A stretch of DNA of 64,000 nucleotides from Thermogemmatispora carboxidivorans (GTDB lineage Bacteria; Chloroflexota; Ktedonobacteria; Ktedonobacterales; Ktedonobacteraceae), in the NCBI RefSeq assembly GCF_000702505.1, contig NZ_JNIM01000001.1, positions 1,674,001 through 1,738,000 on the forward strand, written 5' to 3'. Below the pieces are notes generated by a model. It worked only from the letters and a program-made list of their open reading frames with translations. It had not been told where the DNA came from and made no database searches. The position numbers and the translations under genes were made by a program. This document shows, in pieces, positions 36,374 to 45,545 of the stretch (position 1 is the first letter of the stretch; the number at the start of each line of letters is the position of its first letter).

Positions 36374-36382
36374 ATTGTAGCA
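36374..36382 (-). promoter_or_regulatory. Extended -10 promoter of aat
   Basis: Minus-strand TGC-TACAAT (TACAAT at 36374-36379); no good -35. Leader to ATG 36290 about 77 nt. Confidence 0.35.
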
Positions 36383-36393
36383 TAGCAGGCCCG

Positions 36394-36873
36394 CTAGCTT
36401 CTGCCAAGCCGCCCAGCCGCCGTCGTTTTGCGCCCCACAGCGCTCACGAGCTGGCCAGCCTGTGCCAGCCCATAGGGAGGCATATTGTTATAGATGCATT
36501 CGTAGGCCCCTGCCTCAACACAATAGGTTTCGTGCCAGATACCAACCGCGCCACTGCTTCCAACCCGCCGGTTAAATGCGACCCAGGCTGGCCAGTGCTG
36601 GGCATCGCGCTGTCCAGCATAAGCAGTGAGCTGCTCGAAAGAACGCCAGTACTGGACGACCATGCTGGTGGGGAAGCCGACGTGAAGATGATAGCCAAGC
36701 ATCCCAAGCTCCGGCTGGCTCTGAAGCTCCTTAAGCATGCGTGGCATGGCCATAAAGGCTGGAAGCCATTTGTGAAGCTGCCAGGACCGATTGATGCGCA
36801 TGCCGATTAGGAAGACAACAAAGCTCCCTTCGATCTGAGCGGTCATCCGTTGCTTGATGATGGAATGTGCCAT
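36394..36873 (-). CDS. DUF4188 family protein
   Basis: 159 aa of the DUF4188 family, which is built on a dimeric alpha-beta barrel fold and is sometimes annotated as monooxygenase or aldoxime dehydratase-related; no reaction is established. Visible: [19 protein letters not shown] (about 20-38), [23 protein letters not shown] (about 60-82) and [32 protein letters not shown] seven bases before ATG. It follows a TetR regulator gene by 97 bases, with a 13-base palindrome in the gap, so it is probably that regulator's target. Confidence 0.85.
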   Translation of the reverse strand: MAHSIIKQRMTAQIEGSFVVFLIGMRINRSWQLHKWLPAFMAMPRMLKELQSQPELGMLGYHLHVGFPTSMVVQYWRSFEQLTAYAGQRDAQHWPAWVAFNRRVGSSGAVGIWHETYCVEAGAYECIYNNMPPYGLAQAGQLVSAVGRKTTAAGRLGRS

Positions 36874-36936
36874 TGACTCTCTCCTGTGCCTGGTAATAAC
36901 GGCACGCTGTGCCTTTTCCGTACAGCTCCCAAAAAT

Positions 36937-36949
36937 CGAACATTGTTCG
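36937..36949. promoter_or_regulatory. Palindrome, candidate TetR operator
   Basis: CGAACATTGTTCG, a perfect 13-base palindrome centred 70 bases upstream of the DUF4188 gene and immediately downstream of the TetR gene. Confidence 0.4.
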
Positions 36950-36970
36950 GTAATGAAAAGAACAAAAAAA

Positions 36971-37585
36971 TCAGGGACGCTGCAAGCCGGTGATCAGACC
37001 CCGGAGAACTCGCTCATGCAGATCCTCGAGATCCTGACCTTCGCTGCTGAGCAGTGTCAGGCGTAGCATCGCCATCCCGTGGACCACGGCCCAGCAGTGG
37101 TAAGTCATTTCTCCAAGGCCGTACTCGGGGCGTGGAAGGAAGGCGCCCTGATCGATGCCGTCGGCGATGATCTGGCGCAAGAGACTATATGCGCGACTGG
37201 CTTCAACGAAACGCAGAGGATCTTGCTCGCTCCTGCTGCTACTGAAGGTGAGCAGATACTGCTGAGGAAAGGTACGGGCGAAGCCTAGATAGGCCAGCCC
37301 TGCTCTGAGCAAGCGCTCGGCAGGTGGCAGCTGGGGCGGAATCTCGCTGAGCGTCTCGGCGAGACCTATCAACGTCTTTTCACAGAGAGCAGTCACGATC
37401 TCTTCCTTGCTGCCAAAGTATTCGTAAAGCGCAGCTGGACTGTATTCGATGCGGCTGGCCAGCTCACGCATGGATAAAGCCTCTGGTCCCTTCTCGCAGA
37501 GAATCTCTTCTGCTGCGCTCACAATCCGCTGCCTGGTGCGAGCACGCCGTCGCTCTCGCGTCCTACCTGGATGCTGCTTTTCCAT
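36971..37585 (-). CDS. TetR/AcrR family transcriptional regulator
   Basis: 204 aa. N-terminal [49 protein letters not shown] (about residues 18-63), with the typical YEYFGSKEE recognition-helix end. The C-terminal ligand domain is a TetR_C_13/WHG-like helical bundle (residues 70-204). Ligand unknown. A strong promoter (37624-37652) overlaps a TGTAC-N7-GTACA repeat, which suggests autoregulation. Likely controls the downstream DUF4188 gene. Confidence 0.92.
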   Translation of the reverse strand: MEKQHPGRTRERRRARTRQRIVSAAEEILCEKGPEALSMRELASRIEYSPAALYEYFGSKEEIVTALCEKTLIGLAETLSEIPPQLPPAERLLRAGLAYLGFARTFPQQYLLTFSSSRSEQDPLRFVEASRAYSLLRQIIADGIDQGAFLPRPEYGLGEMTYHCWAVVHGMAMLRLTLLSSEGQDLEDLHERVLRGLITGLQRP

Positions 37586-37623
37586 GACTCTAACATCATT
37601 TGAAAAATGAACACTGTACGGAT

Positions 37624-37652
37624 AGAGTACACGAATCCGTTGCTTCTGTCAA
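37624..37652 (-). promoter_or_regulatory. Promoter of the TetR gene
   Basis: Minus-strand TTGACA (37647-37652), 17-base spacer, TACTCT (37624-37629). The -10 is embedded in TGTAC-N7-GTACA, a possible operator. Confidence 0.6.
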
Positions 37653-37730
37653 GAGGAAGAAAGGGGACCTTACCGGTGCAAGAGCAAGGGCAGGGAGCTT
37701 CTCTGCTGCCCCTGCCCTTGCTGGCTGCTC

Positions 37731-39605
37731 TCAGGCCGACAACAGGCACTGGAGGAGGGAGAAGAAGTTAGGCGAGCCCCAGCCGGTAACGTAGTCCCAG
37801 CCGGAGGTAGCGCGGTAGAAGCCGTTATCACCGCTCACGATATCGTTGAAGGGGTGGAAGCTACCAGGATGGTTGGCCAGCCGGTAGGTAGTTGGCGTGC
37901 TCCCGAAGAGAGGCTTGTGCTGTTGGCGCAGGCTCTGATCCAGCAGAGCCAGACCTGCGGCCCAGATGGGGGCGGCGGCGCTGGTGCCGCCGACTCTCAC
38001 CCAGCGTCCATTCCAGAAGATGGCAATGTTGTCGGCAGCGGCGGCCACATCGGGGACCTGGCGCAAGCCATTCGGAGCCTGCACGGGAGTAAGATCTGGG
38101 GTAAGGATCATGCCCGCTGTCCCATCGTAATGGCTATTCAGGCCGGGACCGACCTGCCAGGAAGGGCGCTTAAAGAAAGAGGACTGAGTGACGCCTCCAC
38201 CGCTCCCCCAATCGTTCTGGCAAATCGATCCGGAGCCGTCCATACGTCCCCACGCCTTTTCGGCGGTACGCACATTATGAGCATTCATTTGCAAGATTGT
38301 ACCGCCCACGGAGATCGCGTAAGGAATGGCGCTGGGCATCTCTACGAGGGCAAGATTGGGAACACGCTGTGAGAAAGCTCCGCAGTCGCCGCTGCTCACA
38401 AGAACAGAGATTCCTTCTGTGGCCAGAATGCGCAGCGCTCGTGCCAAGCTAAGTTGTTCGTTGTCACTGAGAGCACTCTCTGGGGCTCCATAGCTGACGC
38501 TGAGCACTGTCACGCGATTCTCAGCTGCAACACGCTGGAAAATAGCCAGCATGTCCTGGACTGAGGCCTCCTGAGCTTGATAGATCACCAGGTGAGCCTG
38601 TGGGGCCAGGCTGCCTGCCAGCTCGATGTCGAGAGCGGCCTCCCCCTCACCTGGCCCGGGTGCCACCTTTCCCACAACGTTCTCCACCTCGATGGAAGGG
38701 GACTGGACCCCTGCACAAGCGAAATACGTGGCAACGTCGTGCGGATCGAACGGCTCATTCAATTCGAGAATGCCGATGCTCATGCCCTGACCTTGCAGAC
38801 CACGCTGATAGAGCTGGTCGAACTGGTAGGCGGTGGCTAACTGGGCGCGTGTCAGCGCCTGTTTGGCTCCGTACTTGCTGCAACTCCCAGAGCTGCTTGT
38901 CACCCGTGGAACCAGCGGTTGGAAGCGTTTCTCTGGCTGGAAGATGCCGAAGGTGCTGAGGCCAATGATCGACTGGACCAGAGAGGCAATGTGAGCCGGC
39001 AGGCTGGGCTGGCCTGTAGGCAGGTAGAACTTCTGACTGAGCTGGGCGGCCTGCTGATAAATGTACTGCTGCAGCTGCAGATGCAGGCTGTGTTCGATGG
39101 TGGCCACCGAGGCCTCGACCCGCAGGGAGGTGGCCAGACTATCGATCCCCAGGATGCGATAGCCCTGGCTGCTGAACCACTGGCGCACACTTTGAATCTG
39201 GTCCTCGCTAGGACCGAAGGCCTGGCGGATCTGCTGCGGCGTCAGATACTGCCCATAGAGTGGCGAGCCAGGGGTATAGATCTGCGTGAGCGTCCGCTCC
39301 AGCGCCGTGTCATTGTACAGCAAATTGATGGTCAGAGGCAGAACGAGATCCTGGGGCAGGGCTTGACCAGGGGGAAGGTTGTGGATCACGGGGCGGTCAA
39401 CGATGGGATGGTTGCCCGGAAGCAGGGGCGGAGCCTGTCTGGCGACTGTTGTCCCTGTTGGCGTGGCGCGACGAACAGCTCCTGTGGAATCTGGACCGGG
39501 GAAGAGGCAGGCGCTCAGTAGGAGCATCAGAAGCAGGCTGGCCAGGAAGGCACCTCTGTGCCTGGGCAGAGAGACACCAGCTCGAAACAGATCACTGCTG
39601 CTCAT
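37731..39605 (-). CDS. S53 family peptidase (sedolisin / kumamolisin type), lipoprotein
   Basis: 624 aa. Acid serine-carboxyl protease secreted as a pro-enzyme. Signal with lipobox ending LLSAC near residue 33, so probably membrane-anchored. Pro-domain about 60-215 (LTQIYTPGSPLYGQYLTPQQI, FGPSEDQIQSVRQWF). Catalytic domain: Glu and Asp in GEGEAALDIELAG (about 315-325), oxyanion Asp in SSGDCGAF, nucleophile Ser about 542 in GGTSAAAPIWAAG, and a C-terminal calcium site NDIVSGDNGFYRA. GGAGGAGGG nine bases before ATG 39605. Single gene, no partner nearby. Confidence 0.93.
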   Translation of the reverse strand: MSSSDLFRAGVSLPRHRGAFLASLLLMLLLSACLFPGPDSTGAVRRATPTGTTVARQAPPLLPGNHPIVDRPVIHNLPPGQALPQDLVLPLTINLLYNDTALERTLTQIYTPGSPLYGQYLTPQQIRQAFGPSEDQIQSVRQWFSSQGYRILGIDSLATSLRVEASVATIEHSLHLQLQQYIYQQAAQLSQKFYLPTGQPSLPAHIASLVQSIIGLSTFGIFQPEKRFQPLVPRVTSSSGSCSKYGAKQALTRAQLATAYQFDQLYQRGLQGQGMSIGILELNEPFDPHDVATYFACAGVQSPSIEVENVVGKVAPGPGEGEAALDIELAGSLAPQAHLVIYQAQEASVQDMLAIFQRVAAENRVTVLSVSYGAPESALSDNEQLSLARALRILATEGISVLVSSGDCGAFSQRVPNLALVEMPSAIPYAISVGGTILQMNAHNVRTAEKAWGRMDGSGSICQNDWGSGGGVTQSSFFKRPSWQVGPGLNSHYDGTAGMILTPDLTPVQAPNGLRQVPDVAAAADNIAIFWNGRWVRVGGTSAAAPIWAAGLALLDQSLRQQHKPLFGSTPTTYRLANHPGSFHPFNDIVSGDNGFYRATSGWDYVTGWGSPNFFSLLQCLLSA

Positions 39606-40101
39606 TGGTTAATTCCCTCCTCCTAATCGGTCGAGGCTGGCCAGTGTCTGTCTGCGAGACCTGTGAACCCGACGAGCATGATCGAGAACCTGGCCGCTCG
39701 CCCGAATCCTTCTCACTCGACGTCGGTCACGCCTGGTAAATGTGAGGCCACGAGCAAGCGGCGCACACCCACTGGAAAAGCAAGCAGTGCTCCACCGGTC
39801 GGCCAGGCGGTGACACTTCTCAGTCTAGCCGAGAGAAGGCTGAGCATGCAGTGAAGTGGCTAACACTGCCGTTGTGAGCCTGGCCAGTCTGGAGGAAACG
39901 AAACAGAGCAGGATCTCTGACCATGTCGGCACGACGAAAGCTCCTTGTGCAGCCAGGAGCAGCCGACCCTGTCGTCTGAGGCCGTGAGCGAGGAAGGCAG
40001 ATCGGTGGAAGCCGGATCACTACGCTCCCTGAACAGCGAGATAACCTATCCAAGGGCGAGCGTGCGCCTCTGGCCGGTCTCTGGGGAGCCATCCCTCCCT
40101 C
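39606..40101. other. Intergenic region upstream of the protease
   Basis: No gene or RNA is supported. Several short frames on both strands lack ribosome sites. A compact transcription unit begins just after, at 40102. Confidence 0.3.
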
Positions 40102-40130
40102 TGGACATTCACACCGATCTGTGGTATACT
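40102..40130 (+). promoter_or_regulatory. Promoter of an orphan small transcript
   Basis: TGGACA (40102-40107), 17-base spacer, TATACT (40125-40130). Start expected at about 40137. Confidence 0.6.
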
Positions 40131-40193
40131 GTGTCTTACCAGGACGGTGCAGAGTTTCAACGGGGAAGACATCAATTACGAGGGTTGCCGCCT

Positions 40194-40268
40194 ATGCACT
40201 CAGAGAAAGAGGATGCAAGGGTTACGTCGCGGAAGGCAGGCGTGTCAGCCCATACTGCCAACGGCTAG
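40194..40268 (+). CDS. Candidate 24-aa peptide inside the small transcript
   Basis: ATG with GAGGG at nine bases, 24 codons, then TAG before the terminator. The peptide is charged at the N-terminus (Lys/Glu/Asp/Arg) and Ala/Thr/Gly-rich at the end, with no hydrophobic segment. No family is recognised; it could equally be fortuitous within a structured RNA. Confidence 0.25.
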   Translation: MHSEKEDARVTSRKAGVSAHTANG

Positions 40269-40278
40269 CATGCATACA

Positions 40279-40308
40279 CACTGGGGAGGTTCAGCCCTGG
40301 TGTTTTTT
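40279..40308 (+). terminator. Intrinsic terminator of the small transcript
   Basis: CACTGGGG (40279-40286) pairs with CCCTGGTG (40295-40302), including two G-U pairs, followed by TTTTTT. One of the few classical U-tailed terminators in the window. Confidence 0.7.
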
Positions 40309-40660
40309 ATTTCTCTTATCACGGTCAACATGCACTCATCACCAGGCTCTACGCAGATTCTTCACATGATGGCGTCGTGGAGATGTCTCCTAGACGCAGG
40401 TGGCCTCCGTATCTGATTGCGAAGAGGAGTGAGTGGGCCAGTGTTGGTAGCTGATCGTCCCTCTGCTCCGGGCGAGACTTCGCGTGAAAGGAGGGTGAGA
40501 CACGCTCCCGGGCTATCGGCCCTTGCATCTTGAGAACATTGCTGATGGGATGGGATAGGCCATACCTGTTGGCATGAGCTGTTGTCCACGCCTCGTGAGG
40601 CAGTTGCCGTTGATCTGTCTGCGAAGTGGTGCTTGCTATACCTGAAGGAGAGTACCGACC

Positions 40661-40942
40661 GTGAATTCAAGCATGATCAGCAAGATCGCTAAAGCCAAGC
40701 GCTATGCGGAAGAGCCGGAGCGTATCCAGTTCACACGCTTCGAGGCCAAGTTTCGTGGCGAGAACGATGTCCATACCACCAATTATGATCATGGGGTCTG
40801 GAACTGCACCTGCCGTTTCTTCCAGGACTGGGGGCATTGTTCACACACGATGGCCATGCAGCGTGTGCTGGGCGTAACAATCCCGGCTGAACATCGTCAG
40901 GGTATTTCTGCCGGGCTGAATACTGGTCCCTTGATGCACTAG
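40661..40942 (+). CDS. SWIM zinc-finger protein, 93 aa
   Basis: Contains CxC-x8-CxH (CTCRFFQDWGHCSHTMAM, about residues 50-67), the SWIM zinc-finger signature CxCxnCxH, preceded by a beta hairpin (RFEAKFRGENDVHTTNYD). SWIM domains bind DNA or proteins and are usually part of larger proteins such as SWI2/SNF2 helicases or transposases; here the domain stands alone. GTG 40661 has AAGGAG ten bases upstream. A bidirectional terminator is at 41098-41150. Confidence 0.8.
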   Translation: MNSSMISKIAKAKRYAEEPERIQFTRFEAKFRGENDVHTTNYDHGVWNCTCRFFQDWGHCSHTMAMQRVLGVTIPAEHRQGISAGLNTGPLMH

Positions 40943-41097
40943 GGCCAGCCAGGATAAGGGGGCAAAGCAACGCGAGCTTTGCATGTGCACGGCTCTTTCC
41001 CTGCTCGGTCGTCTGGCTTTAGGCGGCTGTGCGGCCTCTGGGCAAGCCATCCAGGATAAGGGTGAGGGATCCTCGACACCGAAGGAGAAGAAAAAGA

Positions 41098-41150
41098 AGA
41101 AGCACTGAGGAGAGGAGGAATAACCTCGGTGCTTCTGTTCTTTTCTTTGG
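41098..41150. terminator. Bidirectional intrinsic terminator
   Basis: GAAGCACTGAGG (41099-41110) pairs with CCTCGGTGCTTC (41124-41135), 12 bp with one G-U. Plus strand continues TGTTCTTTTCTTT; minus strand continues TTCTTTTTCTTC. It serves the SWIM gene and the opposing 139-aa gene. Confidence 0.7.
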
Positions 41151-41276
41151 CGCTGGAGAGCTGAGTGGAGCGGCGCGCGCCTTGTTCTGGAGGAAGAAGC
41201 GACTTCCCTGCCGTCTTCGCTCCCCGGCCCGCCAGGTGGTGGGTACGAGATGGGGAGGAGGCGCTGCTGTTCTGTT

Positions 41277-41696
41277 CTAGCCGCCGAGAGCTGGCACGAA
41301 ATGGAGAATAATCAAGGTTGCAAACATGATAGCTGCCAGGATCGCAATCATCACCAGATCGCGGCGGACATAAGCGTAGTGCTCAGGAGTCACTAAGGTG
41401 GCCCCGCGCTGAGCGGCCCGGCCTGCTTGACGACGAGCCGCCAGCCTGCTAGCGGCGCTGGCCGGACGAGAAGTTTCGGCGGGAACCGCCGTTTGTTCCC
41501 GCGTGCGTGTTTCCGCGGGACGAGTCTGGGTGGCGGTGGTGCCCGAGGTGTTCTGCTGGCTCTGCGAGGCTGCGGTGCCTTCCTGGGTAGAAACCCTGCT
41601 TTGCTCTCCCTGCCCTGTCTGGCGCACCAGCTCGATGTGCTTCTGCGCGCGGGCTTTCTGCCGTGTCCCGCTGCGTGCACCTGCTTTCTTTGCCAT
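41277..41696 (-). CDS. Hypothetical tail-anchored protein, 139 aa
   Basis: N-terminal half is basic and low-complexity (Lys/Arg/Ala, then Gln/Thr/Ser/Glu), residues 1-95. The C-terminus has an EHYAYVRRDL segment followed by one hydrophobic membrane helix (MIAILAAIMFATLIILHFV, about 117-135). No family recognised; the topology suggests a tail-anchored membrane protein with the charged part in the cytoplasm. AGGAG nine bases before ATG 41696. Confidence 0.7.
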   Translation of the reverse strand: MAKKAGARSGTRQKARAQKHIELVRQTGQGEQSRVSTQEGTAASQSQQNTSGTTATQTRPAETRTREQTAVPAETSRPASAASRLAARRQAGRAAQRGATLVTPEHYAYVRRDLVMIAILAAIMFATLIILHFVPALGG

Positions 41697-42209
41697 GCTG
41701 ACTCACTCCTGCTTACACGGGCCTGCTGCCGCAGCCTGGGGTCTCTCGGGGCCTGCTAACGAGGTGGGCTGCGGTCGGCGCGGCGCCGCAAGATCTTCAC
41801 TTCAGCCAAGGCGGCTGCTCTTCCGTTCGTGTACGGACCTGCGTTGCTCCCCAGCCCGGCTTTAGTGAGCGCAACGAGCCTGGCTCGATCCGCTCTCCTG
41901 CCGCTGAGTCGAGCTTGCCCGAGTGTTGGTTGATCCTTCCCGGCAGCCAGTGGCTGCCAGGTCTGTTGACGTTGCGCCTATTATACACGATGGCAGCCCT
42001 CTCGTCGAGGGGGAGCTTGCAGCCACCATGACTGGCCGAGGCGCGCTGAGGATTGGCCCCATCCATTTGACAAGGGCGACAACCTGTGCTACGCTGATCG
42101 AAAGCAGAGGGCGCTCCAAAAGTATCGGCCACGCACCTTGGTTGAAGAGCCGATTCGGGCGAGAAGACTGAGATGAGACGAGTGAGAGTAGCGGGAAGGA
42201 AGCAGCAGT
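41697..42209. other. Intergenic region, 139-aa gene / mnmA
   Basis: Contains the minus promoter at 41980-42008 and, just after its start, the hairpin GGCAGCC-AGT-GGCTGCC (41942-41958). Nothing else is supported. Confidence 0.3.
41980..42008 (-). promoter_or_regulatory. Promoter of the 139-aa gene
   Basis: Minus-strand TCGACG (42003-42008), 17-base spacer, TATAAT (41980-41985). The leader would be about 275 nt, beginning with the 7-bp hairpin at 41942-41958. Confidence 0.4.
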
Positions 42210-43358
42210 ATGGCGAGAATCGTCGTTGCCATGAGTGGGGGCGTGGATAGCTCGGTGGCGGCTGCCCTTCTCAAGGAACAGGGGCATGAGGTCATCGGCA
42301 TTATGCTGCGCCTCTGGGCCGAGCCAGGCAATGAAGAAGATGACGGCGTTGAGCGCGTGGTGCAGAACAAGTGTTGCTCGCTAGAGGCGGTTGACGATGC
42401 ACGGCGCGTAGCTCGCCTGCTTGATATTCCCTTCTATCTGATGAATGTCGAGCACGAATTTAAGGATCAGGTCGTCGACTACTTTTATCGCGAGTATGTA
42501 GCAGGCCACACTCCTAATCCCTGCCTGGTCTGCAACCGCTTTATTCGTTTCACGGTGCTCTTGAGGCGGGCGCTGGCCCTAGAGGCGGATTATCTGGCCA
42601 CTGGCCATTATGCGCGAGTTGATCGTGATCCCCTGACAGGGAAGTATCGCTTGTTAAGGGCAGTTGATCGGCAGAAGGACCAGTCCTATGTTCTGCATGT
42701 GCTGAACCAGGAACAGCTTGCGCATGCCTGTTTCCCCTTGGGAACCTATACCAAGGAGCAAGTGCGGGCGATGGCGGCGGAGCGCGGGTTGCCCGTGGCC
42801 AGCAAGCCAGAAAGCCAGGAAATCTGTTTTGTGGCACGCGACGACTATCGAGGTTTTATCCAGCGCTATGCAGCCAGCGAGGTTGCCGCTGGGGTTGCTG
42901 TTGGTCAGGGCAGCAGTTTCCTGCCGGTTCCGCGTCCTGGCCCGATCTATGACCGTGAAGGCAACCTGCTGGGACAGCATCGGGGCCTGGCCTTCTACAC
43001 CATTGGGCAGCGGCGCGGCCTGGGCCTGACCTCATCCCGTCCGCTCCACGTACTCAAGATCGACACTGAGCGCAATGCTCTGGTTGTTGGTCCGGCGGAA
43101 GCTCTGGAGCGCACCAACTTTACTGTTCACTCCATGCACTATATCAGCGGCGACGTACCGACGGAACCATTTGAAGCAGCGGTCCGCATCCGTTACAAGG
43201 CCAGCGAGCAGCGAGCATGGGTGAGGCCGCTAGAGGGCCGGCGTGCTCTTGTCACACTGGAGCAGCCGGTGCGGGCTGTCACACCAGGGCAGGGCGCAGT
43301 CTTCTACGGCGGCGCTGATGGCGATGAAGTGTTGTGCGGAGGCATCATTGAAGCATGA
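42210..43358 (+). CDS. mnmA: tRNA-specific 2-thiouridylase MnmA
   Basis: 382 aa. Thiolates U34 of Lys, Glu and Gln tRNAs. PP-loop [16 protein letters not shown] (about 5-20), nucleophile Cys in [12 protein letters not shown] (about 98-109), and second catalytic Cys in [15 protein letters not shown] (about 198-212). The GQRRGLGL block (about 268-275) and C-terminal beta-barrel are intact. AAGGAAG before ATG 42210. Its last four bases overlap lepA, so they are cotranscribed. Confidence 0.97.
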   Translation: MARIVVAMSGGVDSSVAAALLKEQGHEVIGIMLRLWAEPGNEEDDGVERVVQNKCCSLEAVDDARRVARLLDIPFYLMNVEHEFKDQVVDYFYREYVAGHTPNPCLVCNRFIRFTVLLRRALALEADYLATGHYARVDRDPLTGKYRLLRAVDRQKDQSYVLHVLNQEQLAHACFPLGTYTKEQVRAMAAERGLPVASKPESQEICFVARDDYRGFIQRYAASEVAAGVAVGQGSSFLPVPRPGPIYDREGNLLGQHRGLAFYTIGQRRGLGLTSSRPLHVLKIDTERNALVVGPAEALERTNFTVHSMHYISGDVPTEPFEAAVRIRYKASEQRAWVRPLEGRRALVTLEQPVRAVTPGQGAVFYGGADGDEVLCGGIIEA

Positions 43359-45169
43359 CGGATCAAGTCCATATTCGTAACTTCTGCATCATCGCGCACA
43401 TTGATCATGGCAAATCGACCCTGGCTGACCGTCTTCTGGAATACACCGGTACCATATCCAGCCGCGAGATGACCGAGCAGGTGCTCGACCAGATGGAGCT
43501 AGAGCGGGAGCGGGGCATTACCATTAAGGCTCAGGCCGTACGCATGCTCTATACGGCGCGCAATGGTGAGCAGTACGAGCTGAACCTGATCGATACACCA
43601 GGACACGTTGACTTCACCTATGAGGTTTCGCGCAGCCTGGCTGCCTGTGAGGGGGCCTTACTCGTCATTGATGCCACGCAGGGAATTGAGGCCCAGACCC
43701 TGGCCAATCTCTATCTAGCCCTGGAGGCAGACCTTACCATTATCCCGGTCATTAACAAGATCGATCTTCCAAGCGCTGATCCTGAGCGGGTGCGTCAGGA
43801 AGTCGAAGAGGTCATTGGTTTGCCTGCCAGCGAGTGCCTGCTGGCTTCAGCGAAGGAAGGGATCGGCGTCCCTGAGATTCTGGAGGCTATTGTCGAGCGG
43901 GTTCCGCCGCCGCATGGCAACCTTGGGCGTCCCTTGAGGGCGCTGGTCTTCGACTCGCACTATGATAGCTACAAGGGGGTCATAGCCTACGTTCGCATCG
44001 TCGACGGAAGTGTGCGCGTCGGCGATCGCATCGCTCTGATGGCCACTGGCAGCGTCACGGAGGTCATTGAAGCTGGCTACTTTCAGCCACGCATGGTCTC
44101 GACCCAGATGCTCAGTGCCGGTGAGGTTGGCTATCTGGCCACGGGCTTCAAAAACGTCAAAGATTGTCGGGTGGGCGACACAGCTACCGTTCCTGGGGCC
44201 CTGGGCGAGATTGAGCCGCTGCCGGGCTACAAACCGGCCAAGCCGATGGTCTTCGCCGGCTTCTATCCAGTGGATAGCGATGACTACCCGCTGCTACGTG
44301 AGGCCCTGGAGCGGCTGCAACTCAATGACGCTTCGCTCTCCTTCGAGCCGGAGACCTCAGCGGCCCTCGGCTTTGGTTTCCGCTGTGGGTTCCTGGGTCT
44401 GCTCCATATGGAGATTATCCAGGAGCGGCTGGAACGCGAGTATAGCTTGCGTATTCTGGCTACGGCGCCCAATGTGGAATATTACGTCACGAAGCGTGGT
44501 GGGGAAGTAGTCAAGGTTGATAACCCCTCGGCCTTTCCCCCGCCTGGCGAGATCGAGAAGATTGAAGAGCCGTGGGTAGAGCTATCAATCTTCTCCCCGA
44601 CTCGCTATATCGGCCCCATTATGGAGCTGGTAACTGCCCGGCGCGGCGTTTTCAAGGAGATGAAATATATTGAGGCCGAGCGCGTATTGCTGACATACAG
44701 CATGCCGCTGGCCGAGTTGATTGTGGACTTCTACGATCAGCTCAAGTCGCGCACGCAGGGCTATGCCTCTCTGGACTATAGCTTTGCTGGCTACCGTGAG
44801 GCTGATCTGGTGAAGTTGGACATTCTGGTAAACGGACAGCCAGTCGACGCGCTCTCCATCATTGTCCACCGCAGTGAAGCTTATCGCCGCGGGCGTGCCC
44901 TGGTCGAGAAACTCCACAAACTGATCCCTCGTCAGCTCTTTGAGGTGCCCATCCAGGCAGCTATTGGTTCGCGCATCATCGCACGTGAGACCATCAAAGC
45001 TCTGCGCAAAGATGTCCTGGCCAAGTGCTATGGAGGCGATGTCACACGCAAAAAGAAGCTGTTAGAGAAGCAGAAGGAGGGTAAGAAGCGTATGAAGATG
45101 GTGGGCAGCGTTGAGATCCCCCAGGAGGCCTTCATGGCAGTGCTCTCGCTGAAAGAGGACGGAGAGTAG
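43355..45169 (+). CDS. lepA: Elongation factor 4 (LepA)
   Basis: 604 aa, the standard length. Ribosome-associated GTPase, back-translocase or initiation factor. G1 [14 protein letters not shown] (about 13-26), [13 protein letters not shown]3 DTPGHVDF (about 81-88), G4 NKIDLPSA (about 135-142), LepA-specific C-terminal domain after about 480 ending with KEDGE. ATG overlaps the mnmA stop (ATGA), typical translational coupling. Confidence 0.97.
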   Translation: MTDQVHIRNFCIIAHIDHGKSTLADRLLEYTGTISSREMTEQVLDQMELERERGITIKAQAVRMLYTARNGEQYELNLIDTPGHVDFTYEVSRSLAACEGALLVIDATQGIEAQTLANLYLALEADLTIIPVINKIDLPSADPERVRQEVEEVIGLPASECLLASAKEGIGVPEILEAIVERVPPPHGNLGRPLRALVFDSHYDSYKGVIAYVRIVDGSVRVGDRIALMATGSVTEVIEAGYFQPRMVSTQMLSAGEVGYLATGFKNVKDCRVGDTATVPGALGEIEPLPGYKPAKPMVFAGFYPVDSDDYPLLREALERLQLNDASLSFEPETSAALGFGFRCGFLGLLHMEIIQERLEREYSLRILATAPNVEYYVTKRGGEVVKVDNPSAFPPPGEIEKIEEPWVELSIFSPTRYIGPIMELVTARRGVFKEMKYIEAERVLLTYSMPLAELIVDFYDQLKSRTQGYASLDYSFAGYREADLVKLDILVNGQPVDALSIIVHRSEAYRRGRALVEKLHKLIPRQLFEVPIQAAIGSRIIARETIKALRKDVLAKCYGGDVTRKKKLLEKQKEGKKRMKMVGSVEIPQEAFMAVLSLKEDGE

Positions 45170-45195
45170 GAGAGAGCGAGAAGGGTGCAATCCCC

Positions 45196-45239
45196 AAAAA
45201 CAAAAGGACGGGGCATAAATAGATCTTACGTATGCCCCG
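45196..45239 (-). terminator. Intrinsic terminator of the orphan transcript
   Basis: CGGGGCATA (minus strand) pairs perfectly with TATGCCCCG over nine bases, 13-base loop, followed by TCCTTTTGTTTTT. On the plus strand the same stem may serve lepA, but without U-run. Confidence 0.75.
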
Positions 45240-45377
45240 CATACCCTCTGCTTGCGCCTGCCAGGACCCGACGGTCACCCCGTCGTCGCGACCGCCCATA
45301 AACCTCGCAGTTGCAGCGGTTGTCAGATCGATGGCGCAGCGCTCAGAGGCTCGGATAGCCCGCTTTTACGGGCGCTC

Positions 45378-45431
45378 CTAGTCAATTTGGAACACCATCC
45401 CTAAGAGGCGTATCGGTTTCTTCATCTGCAT
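45378..45431 (-). CDS. Candidate 17-aa peptide with strong Shine-Dalgarno
   Basis: ATG 45431 is four bases after GAAAGGAGG, and a second in-frame ATG lies two codons on (ten bases after). The frame is MQMKKPIRLLGMVFQID then TAG. It is amphipathic, Lys/Arg at the start, then Leu/Met/Val/Phe. Peptide of unknown role: leader, regulatory peptide or toxin-like are all possible. The strength of the ribosome site is the main evidence. Confidence 0.45.
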   Translation of the reverse strand: MQMKKPIRLLGMVFQID

Positions 45432-45516
45432 ACAACCTCCTTTCGGGATTCCAAGCAAAGCCTGCGCCTTGTGCCAGGGTCGTTCCCTGGAAATGTTCCC
45501 TGCCAGGAACACTTAG

Positions 45517-45545
45517 AGTATACCATGCTGTTTCACGGAAGTCAA
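45517..45545 (-). promoter_or_regulatory. Promoter of the orphan transcript
   Basis: Minus-strand TTGACT (45540-45545), 17-base spacer, TATACT (45517-45522). It matches the sigma70 consensus in ten of twelve positions. Confidence 0.7.

Larger units (their letters stand above)
40137..40310 (+). ncRNA. Candidate small RNA, about 174 nt, with 24-aa peptide frame
   Basis: Defined by a near-consensus promoter and a U-tailed terminator (40279-40308). The first bases ACCAGG (40138-40143) are complementary to CCTGGT (40296-40301), so the RNA ends can pair, an arrangement also seen in 6S-type RNAs. Inside, ATG 40194 to TAG 40268 encodes a 24-residue peptide (MHSEKEDARV...), with GAGGG nine bases upstream. 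I recognise no known RNA or riboswitch family. Whether RNA or peptide is the product is open. Confidence 0.5.
45196..45510 (-). ncRNA. Candidate orphan small transcript, about 315 nt
   Basis: Bounded by a near-perfect promoter (45517-45545) and a U-tailed terminator (45196-45239). The leader opens with CCAGGG-N5-CCCTGG (45474-45490), then GAAAGGAGG and a 17-codon frame, then hairpins GCCCG/CGGGC (45358-45373) and CGACGG/CCGTCG (45269-45285). About 135 nt between peptide stop and terminator have no ORF with a ribosome site. It is antisense to nothing: it lies between lepA and a cupredoxin gene. I recognise no Rfam-type family; tmRNA, 6S and SRP RNA features are missing. Confidence 0.6.

Noticed and set aside
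40121..40416. Plus-strand frames of 82-89 codons over the small transcript
   Set aside because: Begin at or before the predicted transcription start and read through the terminator.
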